Source: Numida meleagris (lineage: Eukaryota > Chordata > Aves > Galliformes > Numididae). From it: a stretch of DNA of 64,000 bases. A model generated the notes under the pieces. It was not told the DNA's origin. It did not search any database and worked only from the letters and a program-made list of their open reading frames with translations. Position numbers and translations under genes: made by a program. This document shows positions 1 through 12,600 of the stretch, piece after piece (position 1 is the stretch's first letter; each line of letters opens with the position of its first letter). The stretch spans positions 4,553,180 to 4,617,179 of the forward strand of contig NC_034411.1 in NCBI RefSeq assembly GCF_002078875.1, given 5' to 3'.

Positions 1-602
1 GGAATCCAATGGAGGATTCAGAGTAGTTATTGAGAGTTGTATTTTAACTAACAGATTTTAAAAATTTTAAGTAACATTACATCTTGTATTCATTAGTCTA
101 GTATGTTCTATAACTGAACCATTTGTGATTATTGATTTCAGTTCCTGTAAGTTTTAAAGACTTCCAATAGAGCAAGAAGGGAAGAGGTGAACAATCTGAG
201 TTTTACTGATTAGGTAGGCTTCCAACTTGGCAGGGAGAAAGAGGCTGCAGAGGAATAGTAAGATTGTTTATGTTAAAAAAAAAAATAGTCTTGGTTCTTT
301 TCCTCATGGCATGGAAGAATTGTATGCAGATCTGCAGAAACTCATTTCACAAACCACTGATCTAATAGATTAGACTTGATTTTAAGATCATGTGAATTTT
401 GGACTTGAAGGTCTTTTCCAACCTGTATGATATATATATGCTACCTGAACAAACATATCCCACATGGCACTGCAAGATTAATCCACCCGATGCAGTTCCC
501 TGAAATAGCTCATCTGTGTAGGGATAGGTTAATGGCTTGTCCATTTTCATGCTTCAAAACATGCTGAGACAGGGAGTAAATAAATATTTTCCTGTCTCCT
601 AG
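1..602 (+). other. XDH: XDH intron, 3' part
   Basis: No coding signal is seen. A pyrimidine-rich stretch with CAG/TAG-type acceptor (cctgtctcctag) ends at 602, directly before the first exon in the window. A short poly-A run lies near 275. Confidence 0.8.
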
Positions 603-3600
603 GGTGAATACTTCTCAGCTTTCAAGCAGGCTTACCGTAGGGAGGATGATATTGCTATTGTGACCTGTGGAATGAGAGTCCTGTTCCAACATGGCACCAG
701 CCGAGTGCAGGAGGTCAAACTAAGCTACGGCGGAATGGCTCCCACAACCATCCTGGCACTAAAAACTTGCCAACAGCTCACTGGCAGGTAGGAATTTTTC
801 TGCAAGGCTGGCTAGGGGAACAGTGCTAAGTTTTACAGGAGCAGTTCAAATACCCTGAATCATTCTCTCTGATGATACCCAGAAGAAGAAAGGGGAAGAA
901 ATGCTGCTATGCTTCTGCAGCAGTCTGTATGTCATATGAGGCCTTGCTTCTTCCAAGTACCTCTTACACTCAAAGGTCCGTGCTGGGCTTTCAGAGAGCC
1001 ATTTCCTTGCTGAATGTGCTTGTCTATTGAAAGTCTGTCCTGGTGATAGGTAGGGCTGAGGAAAGGCTGAGTGTCACCTGTGTTCCCTTGCAGAGACTGG
1101 AATGAGAAGCTGCTGCAGGATGCCTGCCAGTTGCTGGCAGGTGAGATGGACCTGTCTCCTTCTGCACCTGGTGGGATGGTGGAGTTTCGGCGCACACTCA
1201 CACTCAGCTTCTTCTTCAAATTCTACCTGACCGTCCTTCTGAAGCTGAGCAAACACCAGAATGGCCCTGTGAGTGTTGCTAGGGAAGGCAGGTTGGGGAA
1301 GGTGAGCTGTGTATGCTGTCTTAGTATGGAAAGCAAGGGGAAGAGCTGAAATTCAGGCAGATAGGGCTACTGGGGAATGTGAGAAAGGGACTGACTGGGA
1401 AAATAATTATCTTTAATGTTCTCTGGCAGAACAATCCGTGTGAGCCTATCCCCCCAAACTACATCAGTGCTACAGAGCTGTTTCACAAAGATCCCATTGC
1501 AAACGCCCAGCTCTTCCAAGTAAGTAGCTGTGTGCATGTTATCCAGGCTTTTCGTTAGCTAAAACAGTGCTTCTTGTCTTGTTTCACATATTGTTTATGC
1601 TCAGGGAAGAACTTCCATAATGCTGTTACTGAGGATTGCAGTTGGGTCTCCACCCCTTCCTCACTTTAGGATGCAATGTTTTTTCCTGTGACTGCCCAAC
1701 ACTGCTCCTTTCCTCTTTAGCACTGAGAATAGCTAGCTGCAGAACTTGAAAGTTTATGTGAGCTGTCACATCAAAACCTTCTGTTCCTTAGCAGTTTCAA
1801 AGAACTGAATCCCTTTCACTTCCTTCTCTGCTGTTCCTTGTATAGCCACTCCATCCTGTTTGTCTTCCTTTCCCTGAGGACTGAACCCCTGTCCCCTTAC
1901 ACGTCCTGCTAGGACATCTCCCCTTGCCTTTTATTCTCCCATCAGTGCTTCTGTCCCCTGCACTAGCAGCAGTGAAGTCAGCCGTGTGTTTTGCTCTAGG
2001 AGGTGCCCAGGGGGCAGTTGGTGGAAGATATGGTGGGCCGGCCTTTGGTGCACATGTCAGCAGCCAAACAAGCATGCGGGGAGGCCGTTTACTGTGATGA
2101 CATCCCACACTATGAGAATGAGCTGTATCTCACGCTGGTGACCAGCACCAAAGCCCACGCTAAAGTTCTGTAAGTGTTGCTTTCGAGTTTCAGATTTTGC
2201 AAACGTTGAGCTCACGGTGGCTTAGAAAACGTTGACATAAGTTGGGGATGAGGGAAAGTTTCTTGCACTAGTGGGAACTCCAGTTCATTGTACGTTGTTG
2301 TGCATGGAGGTGTCTCACATGGAGGTGAGACATGTATGTTACAGTTGCCTTGTAAGTCTGTATGAGGGGAAATCTGCAGGAATTAATAACTGACTTGGCT
2401 GTTTTGGAGCACAAAGCCCTTGTCCCTAGGCAGCCTTCTTGCCACATCTCGTATTCAAACATGTGGAATTCAAAGGGAGTTGGGTAGGAGAGCGCTGCAA
2501 TGTCTGAGGAGATGTTTTTGTCCCTGACCAGAGCATACAGCTTGAATATGCCTTTTTTTGTCCATCTTAAAAATTTAGCTTGTGACTTGCACTCCGCTCT
2601 GCTCCTGGTAGTGCCAGTGTCACTCCATTCCTGTTAGTGCTAACTGTGAGTCCTGTCTGCATGGCTGTTGCAGAATTTATAACCAAGGTGACTTAAACTC
2701 TAAAAAGTCCATCTTGACAGGCAACGTCTTCCACATTCTGACAAGAATTTTAATGCTGTTACACTGATTAGTCTGATCAGTCACTCATTGTTCTTCACTG
2801 TGACTCTTCAGGCTCTCCTCTCCTTTGATGTGGGGCACGCTGCATGACATTGCCTCACCACCCTCGATAGCCTCGCAGTGTGGTGTTTGTTTCTTAGGCA
2901 ATACTTCCTGCCCATTGAAGGCTTCCTGCAGTGGTCCAACATGGGATGGGCAGCATACAGTGGTCGCTACCACTGGTATGTAGCTGACTCCCAGCTTATG
3001 ACGAGAAACATTCCGTCATCATGATTAAATCTCATATGTTGCAATGTGGTCATTGAGTGCCACAAGCAATTAAGCATCGTTGTTATTACCAGTGCAGGTG
3101 AGGCCATGGAGAAAGCATCCTGTCTATGCCTATTGCCACAGTGTGCAGTATTTTCTAGAGGTTGCTGTGCATGTTCTCTTGCACCTGCACTGCGTGCTGA
3201 CATTGTCTCATTAGGTGACAGAAGTAACAGAAGCGCCTCAACCTATGATTCCGTTGGTCAAAATACTGGCTTTAAAAACTTCCCCTTCACCTGAGTCAGC
3301 CTTTGACTACCAAATGTAAGTTAGAAATTATCTGCCTCGGTGTAACTAAGAGAATCAATCAGAATTCTTTCTGAGGCGTTTCTGCAGGAGTGTTGGAAAG
3401 TGAATTTTCCTAAGAAAAATAGTGTTGTCTTCAGCTCCTGCTGCCTAAGAGTTCACGTTCATATGTGAATGTTTTTTCAAACGTCTGTAGCACACTGGGA
3501 TTAATAAGCAACCACTTTCAGGCACATCTTGCAACAGAGTTTCAGGAATCTAAACAAAAACACTGAAAAAGTTGCAGTAATTTATAGAAGGTGTTAGATC

Positions 3601-6600
3601 ATCAGCAGAAACAAGGCCACAGCTCTTCTATTGGCAGCGGTCCCTTTGTAAAGCCAGCCAAATGTGTAGTGCATGTACATAATATTGCATTAGCAACCTT
3701 TCACAAATTTATTTTTATTTAGAGCTTCGTTTCTTTTGTGATTAATACTCAATGAAAATGATTTTAATTGCCTCTCTGCCTTAGTCTCATGTGATATCCT
3801 TATGACGAACTCCTCTTTTGCATAGCCATACTTCATGGAATCAAGTCTGAAGATTTATCGGTGCCTTATATGTACTGACAGAAAGAAAAATGAGAAATAA
3901 TAACTCTGCTTCTCCTGCTTTCTTTCTTTAGTTCCGTAGATGCATCTGAAGCCCAGAGTGTCCCTGGGTTTGTGTGTTTTGTCTCTGCTAAGGATGTTCC
4001 TGGCAGTAATGTCACTGGCATCGCTAATGATGAGACTGTCTTTGCTGAGGATGTGGTATGTCTGTAAAAATAGCCTTTTTGAATCGTGCTGCCCAGAAGA
4101 TAGGAGTACTTATATTGTCCTATGAAGTCCTCTGCCATATGCAGAGAGAAATCCTGGCTGCACTGGAGTCAATAGAAATCTATGTGCCAAATGCAGTAAG
4201 GCCTGCTCCACGCCCCTCTCCTTTATTTCATTGTTCTCTATGCTACAAGCTGCTGGGCAGGCTTACACTCATTCAATTTTTTTTCCAGAGCTCTCTGTGA
4301 TCAGTTTCTCTTGTCAAGTTATGAGTAATCATGGCTGTATTCCATCCAGACAGCTACTCAGGGACATAAAAACTGTACTCCAGCTACTCACCTATTCCTT
4401 ATGCTATTCAAAGTTGGCTTTACATTACCAAACGGAGGAAAAAAAAAAAGCTCAAAAGAAAGAGTTGAAGAGAATTAATGTGAGCCTTGCAGTTACTGCA
4501 TGCATACATGCTCACTGATAGTGTGTCCAAATCTGGCCTGCAGGTCACTTGTGTCGGTCACATCATTGGTGCAGTCATTGCAGACACACAGGAACATTCC
4601 AGGAGAGCAGCTAAGGCTGTGAAGATTAAGTATGAGGAGCTCAAACCTATTGTCACAATTCAGGTAAGTTGGCTCAGATCTGCTTCCTCAATTAGCTCAC
4701 AAACCTCTGACATCTAATGAACTTTGCCATTCACGTATGGTTATTTAGCCATGTGTTGTGTTCGTCTTTGTGATGGGGATGCAGAAGTCCTTAAATGGAT
4801 CTTCTCAAAGCTGAAGAAACCCATGTCAACAATTTGTGATTACTTCATGCCTTTTTTTTTTACTGGAACACTTGTTAATGAGATTTCCCTGCGTGAGTAA
4901 AAGCAAATATATATAATACAGCATTCACATCTAGAAATGAGAAAAAATTGGACGAAGCCATTCTTGTTAGGGAGAAATTAGAACTACTGGGCAGAAGTTA
5001 GAACTAATTAATTTGTATAAAGGTCAGTATTTCATACCATGTGTTTTGTAATGTGAATTTGACTACAAGAGTCTGTGCGTTGTCCAGTACAGACATGCAG
5101 TTGTCTATGAGCAGAGGTTTTGATTTGTTTACGTGAGTAGATCATTTTCAGACAATGTGTTAGAACTCTTCCTTCTTCTTCCTTAGATTGCCCAATTATG
5201 GTGTTTATTGTGAAGTTGCTGTGTTGTAGTCTTTAAGCCATTTGCCTGTTGCCACAGTTAGCATACGACAAGAACTTGTGCATTTTATCTTAAATATTTC
5301 TACATCAGTCAGAGGAACCTTTGCTTTCACTGTTTCCACAAAACTTTCGCTGTGTCATTGTTTCCCAGGAAGCTATTGAGAAACAATCCTTCTTTAAACC
5401 TATAAAGAGGATTGAAAAAGGAGATGTGAAGAAAGGATTTGAAGAATCTGATCACGTTTTGGAAGGTGAGAATAAGCATTCCTTCTAAAATAGGATATCC
5501 TTCATCTCAGTGGTGCTATCAAGGAGGTGTGGAAGGCACCAAACACTATACAGAGTTATAGAATGGCTTGGCTTGGAAGTGACCTCAAGAATCATCAAGA
5601 TCCAACCCCCCTGCCACAGGCAGGGTTACAGCTTAAGGGATACTGGCTCAATGGTGTGGAGCACAGGATTATTTTTGAAATGTTTTTAGTTTGTTTCGTT
5701 GATTTTTTTTAACATCAAAATGGAAGTGTCAGTTTAGAGCTAAGGATGTCCAGTGCTGTGCAACACAAATGTTTCATGTTTAACAAGTCAAAAGAGCAGT
5801 GGTTTGCAGACAGCAGATGGAGTGTAAGCATCTTATGACAGTCTATCTATGGGACATTTCTTTCAACTTTCTAGGAGAGATGTACCTTGGTGGACAGGAG
5901 CATTTCTATCTGGAAACTCACTGTACTTTGGCCGTACCAAAGGGGGAGGATGGTGAGATGGAACTCTTTGTATCGACCCAGAACTTAATGAAGACACAGG
6001 TAGGGTCTCTTTGACCACAAACTTAAAAGACTTTTGAGTCTCAGTTTTAGACTAGATGAATGGTTGTTTCACAGTTGGTCCAAACTTGCCTTGTGTTTCA
6101 AATAATAGTAATAATAAACATGAGAGATAGGTATGGGATTTCAAGTCCACGTCCATCCTATTGATGTCATGACTCTGATTCCAGCTGACTGATATTTCTG
6201 TTGGCAGTGCATCTCTCATACTAGGGATTGCCAGCAGGTCAACGAGCCTGGCTGTTGAATGACATGTTAAAGAGGGAGGTGGTGTGGATGCTGACAACAT
6301 AGGCCAATGCTGGGACAGTTCCATATGTCATTTCTGGTGTTCTGTTTCTGTTTAGGAGTTTACTGCTAGTGCATTGGGAGTCCCATCAAATCGTATCGTG
6401 GTTCGAGTGAAAAGAATGGGAGGAGGATTTGGAGGAAAAGAGACTAGGAGTACTATTCTGACAACTGTGGTGGCTGTGGCAGCCTTCAAGTAAGTTTCAG
6501 TGTGGGGAATAGGGCTTTTTTGCTTTCAGAATTCACCTGGCCCAGACTGCCTCTTTTTGGAGCAACATTCGCACTCGAGCGCTCTGAAGACTCTTTGTGC

Positions 6601-9600
6601 AGCTTGTAGCAAGCCTGGGATTTCCTAAAGGAGATGTATAAGGGGCTCTTGGCTGGAAGAGGAACCTGCTCAAAGGGGCTGAGATTATGCAGGAATGCCA
6701 GTTTCTAACAGGAAAGGAGAGGGAAAACCCTCTTCTGTTGTTTTATTACTCTCTGGAAACTCTTGAATCTCAGGCTCTGCCTATCCTTTTTACTTAGAAA
6801 CCCCTTCGAAACTCAACGCTATCTCAGCTTGTGTTATTTTGTATAACACAGATATGAGAGCCTCTTTTCTGCTCAAGCCCCTGCTATGCCATCTATGTAA
6901 CAGTATTTCTCAGCTCATAGAAACTCTGCTTTTTGGATTTTTCCTGAAGCAGGGGGGAATGGGGAGATCACTGAACAGAACCCTCCCCCCCCCTCCCCCC
7001 NNNNNNNNNNCCCCCCACTTTTGAAATTCCCGTAAGACTGGGGAATGAACCTAAACCATAACCATTTCTGAAGTGGAGATTGTGTCTTCTGCTTTTTTGA
7101 TATGGGATCATCTTTAACAGTGCAACTTGTAGCTGTCAGCAAACATGGCCTCTGAGATGGTATTTGTGCACTGAATACCTTCGGAGGAGCATAGCCAGAA
7201 TGAAGCTCCCGTGCTTTGTTTTTCCCGTTCTGAGCAAACCTTCTGCTTTTTTAAAAAAATAGTCAATATTACACATTCATTTTCTTTAAAAATCTGTCAG
7301 CCAAACCACCACTGTTTTATATCTTAGAACTTATAGAATCATATCTATGACATGCCCTTTACAGTATGAGGAGAGGCATTGGGAAGGCAGAATTACTAGA
7401 AAATGAAGAAGGCTTCCTCCCATCCTCCTTGGATAACAAATAAGCAACTGAGGTTGCGAGGTCAAACTGAAGGCTAGTTTAGTACTTAACTTTATTATAT
7501 AACTCTTAAGCAATTTTCCCTGGAAAAGCCAAGAGAGTGCCTTGAGAAATAATCTAGAAAACAGTGATTTCTCACTGTTTAGTACCTCTCTCTATATGAA
7601 ACTATCCTTCTTCATATAGGAGTCTCCACGAGTGTTTTCAACAACAGATCCTAACCCTAAAGATCTGTCTTTGAGTTTTTATTTCCGTCCGTCCTCAATC
7701 TAACCATTTTCTTGAGAGAAAGATACACAATCCAGGCAAGTTATCCCTAACTCATGCAGCCATTGCCACTCTGGAAAAACACTGAAAAGATGATTATGTT
7801 TTTGTAGGAACTGTATTGTGCAGTTCAGGGTTTGCCTGATAAATGTATCCTTTAACAGAACTGGCCGACCAGTAAGGTGCATGTTGGATCGAGATGAGGA
7901 TATGCTGATAAGTGGTGGGAGACATCCTTTCCTGGGGAGGTACAAGGTATGCACACGTATGAAATGAATGCATATTGTCTCAGTGTTATCATTTGAAAGG
8001 TCAGTGAAGGGTAAGATACAGTGATAAACTTGCTGCTCTGGCTGTTTTGTTGCTGATATCCCTGCTGCAAATGGATCTGTTCAGCTGGGTTATGGCATTC
8101 TTCCCGTTAAAGATCTTTTGATTTGTACAGTTCTACTTCCCGTAGAAGTCCTTCTGACTTGGGTGGTTGTCTTCTTGCAACCTCAGTGTGAATACTTCAT
8201 CTTCCTCCAACCACAACCCTGCTCCTGTTGACAATCACACTGATCTTAGATGGCTCCCAATTTGTTTACAATATTATACTAATAATAATTTTCTTAACCT
8301 CCTTTCTGCTGTCCCCTTTTTGATCCAACTGCTTTTGTTTTTCAAAGCAAGACAAAGGTTAAGGAAGGCGTGGCTGTGGCAAGCAATCAGCATCTATTAA
8401 AAGAGTTTTCTGGATCAAGATTAAGATGCATACATGGACCCTTTAGTGGGAAGCATCCTCATTTACTGCCTATGCTTGTCCTATGCTTCAGCAGAGCTCA
8501 GTCAAGTTTTTGTCTTCATGAGGTCTATTCAGTTTTCAAAGGAAAGTAGGAAACAACATTTTGTAGAAAAAACATTACTGAGGAAAATCTCTTAACAGGT
8601 TGGCTTCATGAAGAATGGGAAAGTCAAGAGTTTGGAAGTGTCATACTACAGTAATGGGGGCAACTCTGTAGACCTCTCTCATGGTGTAAGTAAAGTACAT
8701 TTTTTCTGATAGATTACTAGGCAGAAGGTGTGTTTCCCTGCATAATCTTTTGCTCTGTCTTCGGAACTCTTGTCAACAGCAGTGCTTAAACATCCTGCTC
8801 TCTCACATGACTGAAAACAGTTCTTGATGTTTTATTTATCTTCTACAACCGTTTTCTGAGTCAGCTGGCCTGCCCTGGCATGTGCCACACGGTTGATATT
8901 GATGTTTTATAACTTGTGTAACTTAAAAAGGTCAAGAATGTTTGCCTTGCTTTACATAGGACTGTGATGGGGAACTTAACTGCACAAAACAAGATGGCTG
9001 ATAGTCTTCTAGCTTTGGGGAAAGTCAGTTTCTTGAAATGAAGTGTCCAAATCCATAGTTTAATCTTGGCAAGATGCCTGAATCAACAAGTTGGTTGAGG
9101 AGTGGCTAAAGCTAACAGAAGCTTAACACTGGAGTTCTGAAGGATGGGCCTGGGTTCTGAGTTTGTCTTCAGTAATTTTTGTACTGTGGAATAGAAAAAT
9201 CTCCTTTTCTGTTATGTGCGTATCCAACCAATAGGCTGATGTCAGTCATGCTCACTCTAGCTCTCCTTCTCAAGTCCACTGAGACCTTGATACATTTCTG
9301 TGAAAATGAATCCATTTCAGTGTGAGAAGACTGCAAGTACTGGAGTTACATTTGATACTAGCAGTGTGCTTCATGCTGTACAAAGAGGAATGTCAGGCAT
9401 GTGTTGTTGTATAAACTATGGGCCTGGTTGAGAGTGCATATGTGTGAAATGTCTATTTGACTCTGTTTGAATCAGGAAACCGTATTCCCATAGTCCTGCT
9501 GCCGAGTCACTTGATATCATCAAGACGTCTTTCCTGGGAACATACTGCTCAGTATAGTTAAAAGAAGATTTCGATGCTTCCAGGTGGATAATAGCATTTA

Positions 9601-12600
9601 ATAGTAGTTTGACCCAGGTAGAGCCCAAAGCCAAAGAATAACTTGGAAGCTCAGTCTGTTCCAGAGTCCTAAGTATCAACAGAAAAGTGTGCTTTTTCAT
9701 CGTCCTTTCCTTAAGGAGGATATTGCTTTGACATTCCATTGCAAATGGGAAGGTATACTGGTTATATCTCAGTGCACATCTGTGTTAAGATGAGCAGACA
9801 CGTGGGATGGCAGATACAGTGTCTGTTGTTATAAATTATCTTCAGATCTTTCCAAGCTGGCTTTGGTGGTTAGTTAGAAGTCTGACATGTAATTCATGTA
9901 AACTGTACACACCTCCATCACTTCTCTTCACCAGGTTATGGATAGAGCCCTGTTACATTTGGATAACTCCTACAACATCCCCAATGTCAGCTGTGCCGGC
10001 TTTGTATGCAAGACCAATTTGTCTTCCAACACAGCCTTCCGTGGCTTTGGAGGTCCCCAAGGAATGATGATTGCTGAGTGCTGGATGAGTGACCTTGCTC
10101 GGAAGTGTGGCCTACCACCTGAGGAGGTACAGATCCACTGACACATTTCAGGCAGTGTTGCCTTTGGACAAGCTCTGAGAATTGAAAAGAATTGCAGTAA
10201 ACTATGGAGAATAAGAAGTTTTGCTTAACTTTTGCTAAACCTTCGCAGAATCTCAAACTTTCTTTCTGACTGTCTCATTAAAGCATGGACTATCTTCTGC
10301 TTTCTTAAATTCCCTCAGTAGTCTCAGTTTTGAATTACCTGTTTTAAGACTAGATATTCAGAAAAAGTCCAAAAGCACTAGGTGTCTTAATCTAATTAAC
10401 AATATACTAAAGAATCTCTCTTGAATATTCTCAGCTTTAATGTCTTCTGTCCTATTTTTCCATAAACAGACTTCTATCTGTTGACTCTATTGCTCTGTAG
10501 AGTGAACAGAGGAGTAAAGACTAGGAATGCTTTTGATGTCATCCTTTAAAAGGACCTAGTCTGAAACATTAAATTTAACATGTCCTTTATGTCTCTTTGG
10601 GAAGGTACGGAAGATCAACCTGTATCATGAAGGAGATGTGACTCATTTTAACCAAAAACTGGAGGGATTTACTTTACGGAGATGCTGGGATGAGTGTTTG
10701 TCAAGCTCCAGCTATCATGCCAGGAAGAAACGAATTGAAGAATTCAACAAGTAGGTGTTCCACAGCTGTGGGATTACTGGTTGTACCTGCTACCTTCTAA
10801 CTTCTGGAGTTCTCTCATCAACTTGATTGATGTGAAGTTAGTCCATATATTTGCAGAACGACATCTAAAAATTTATTTTTTCTTAAAATTCCTTCAGGCC
10901 CACTGTGTGAAGAAGCCTCTCACAGTGAACTGGTGTCTTAGATAAGGCAGGAATCAGGCCTAGCGTGATGTTGTTTTGTGAGGGAAATGCAGCAGAGGAG
11001 AGGGGTTTGTGGAGTCCAGACTTTGCTTGATTTTTCTTATGACTATCAGGAAAATTTGTGCAGATTTTCCATTGCTCTACTGTCTTTCTTGGTTGGCTTA
11101 TATTTACAATTGAGTAGCTAATAGCCAAGCAACTAGTTCTCTAATGGCTAGGAGGCCACCTCTAATTTAGATTTCTTCTTGTGGGGACCTGTAAACAAAA
11201 CCATTCATTCTTAAAAATTGCTGATTAACTCTGTCTATATTGCATTCACATATTTCATTTCTACTTTGCCCAACCTGTCAGAGGGAAGCATGGCACTAAG
11301 TTGTAATGAAAGCTTCATTCATGAATAATGTTTTCCCCTTGCAGACAGAATCGCTGGAAGAAAAGAGGGATGTGTATTATTCCTACCAAATTTGGCATCA
11401 GCTTTACCGTCCCATTTCTGAACCAGGTCTGTAAAAGTCATTCACCCTATCCCTAAAGGAGCTACATCTATGTTGCCTGTCTGACTTTCCTCCCTTTGTA
11501 CTAAACCAGATCTTTTTGGAGAAATTAAATTAGTTAAGAAAAAGCAAAACATTTTTGAACCAAGATGAACGTAATAGCAGATAACACATTTATGCTGTCC
11601 AAAAAAACCCCAACACGATGCAGTTATATTACAATCAATGAACGTTTGTTTATTTCCCTATCAATTCCCTCTTCCTCAATAGTGGAAGTACTGTGACACT
11701 GAAAAATGGTCGTTTTCATTCCTACACGTAACCTGACTTGATGGACCATTAGTGATGTTCAAGTGAACAGTGTGTGTCTGTTTCACAGAGGCAGGTTTGG
11801 GCTATTCACCTGCCTTCCCAGCTGAAAGAATTGGCTGAGATTTGCAAAGTCCTTGGAACTTTTACTGAGTTAGAGACACTAAACAAAAGTCACCTCAGAT
11901 GTAAACTAGTGCATTTGGTTACACCAAAGGACTTTCATTCTCTCTGTAATTTGTAGCTGAAGTCTGCTAGGTGCTTCACTATTTTGTTTTTGATGAAACT
12001 TGGAATAATGTTCCCTTTTGTAGGCTGGAGCTCTGGTTCATGTATACACAGATGGCTCTGTGTTACTTACACATGGTGGGACTGAGATGGGTCAAGGACT
12101 TCACACCAAAATGATCCAGGTAATAATGAGTTTGGACTTAACCAAATGAGACACCTTTTACGGCAAATTATACTGTGTATAGTATTGCCTCAGGCAGATT
12201 GGCACCTCCTCTTTGTGCACATTTAGGGTAACAGATCATAACTAATTCCTTTCAAACGTTTCAGCTGCAATACTAGGTTTCTGGAGTAGTACTGCATTTG
12301 AGCAGGAGAATTAGAATTCTCATGATCTTAACTCTTGTGTAGATAATGCAGGTCAATGGCTGCAGTCTAGCCTCTACTGCAATTAATTGTCATACCATTA
12401 AAAATAGCTTGTTTATATTTTTCTGTGTATATTTGTCGTATTGCAAACTTGTATCTACGTATCTTCATGCCATCATAGCTGAGAAGACCTAAGAGAAAAC
12501 ATTGCTTCAGCAGGGAAATGAAGAGGGAATCTGACAGGGCTCTTAATCCTCTGATGCTTTATAGTTGTGAGGAGAACTTGGTCTCACAATAATGCAGTGA

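Noticed and set aside
2890..2980. Open stretch reading [19 protein letters not shown] between XDH exons
   Set aside because: XDH exons on both sides join in phase without it, no XDH counterpart exists, and no paired splice sites were found.
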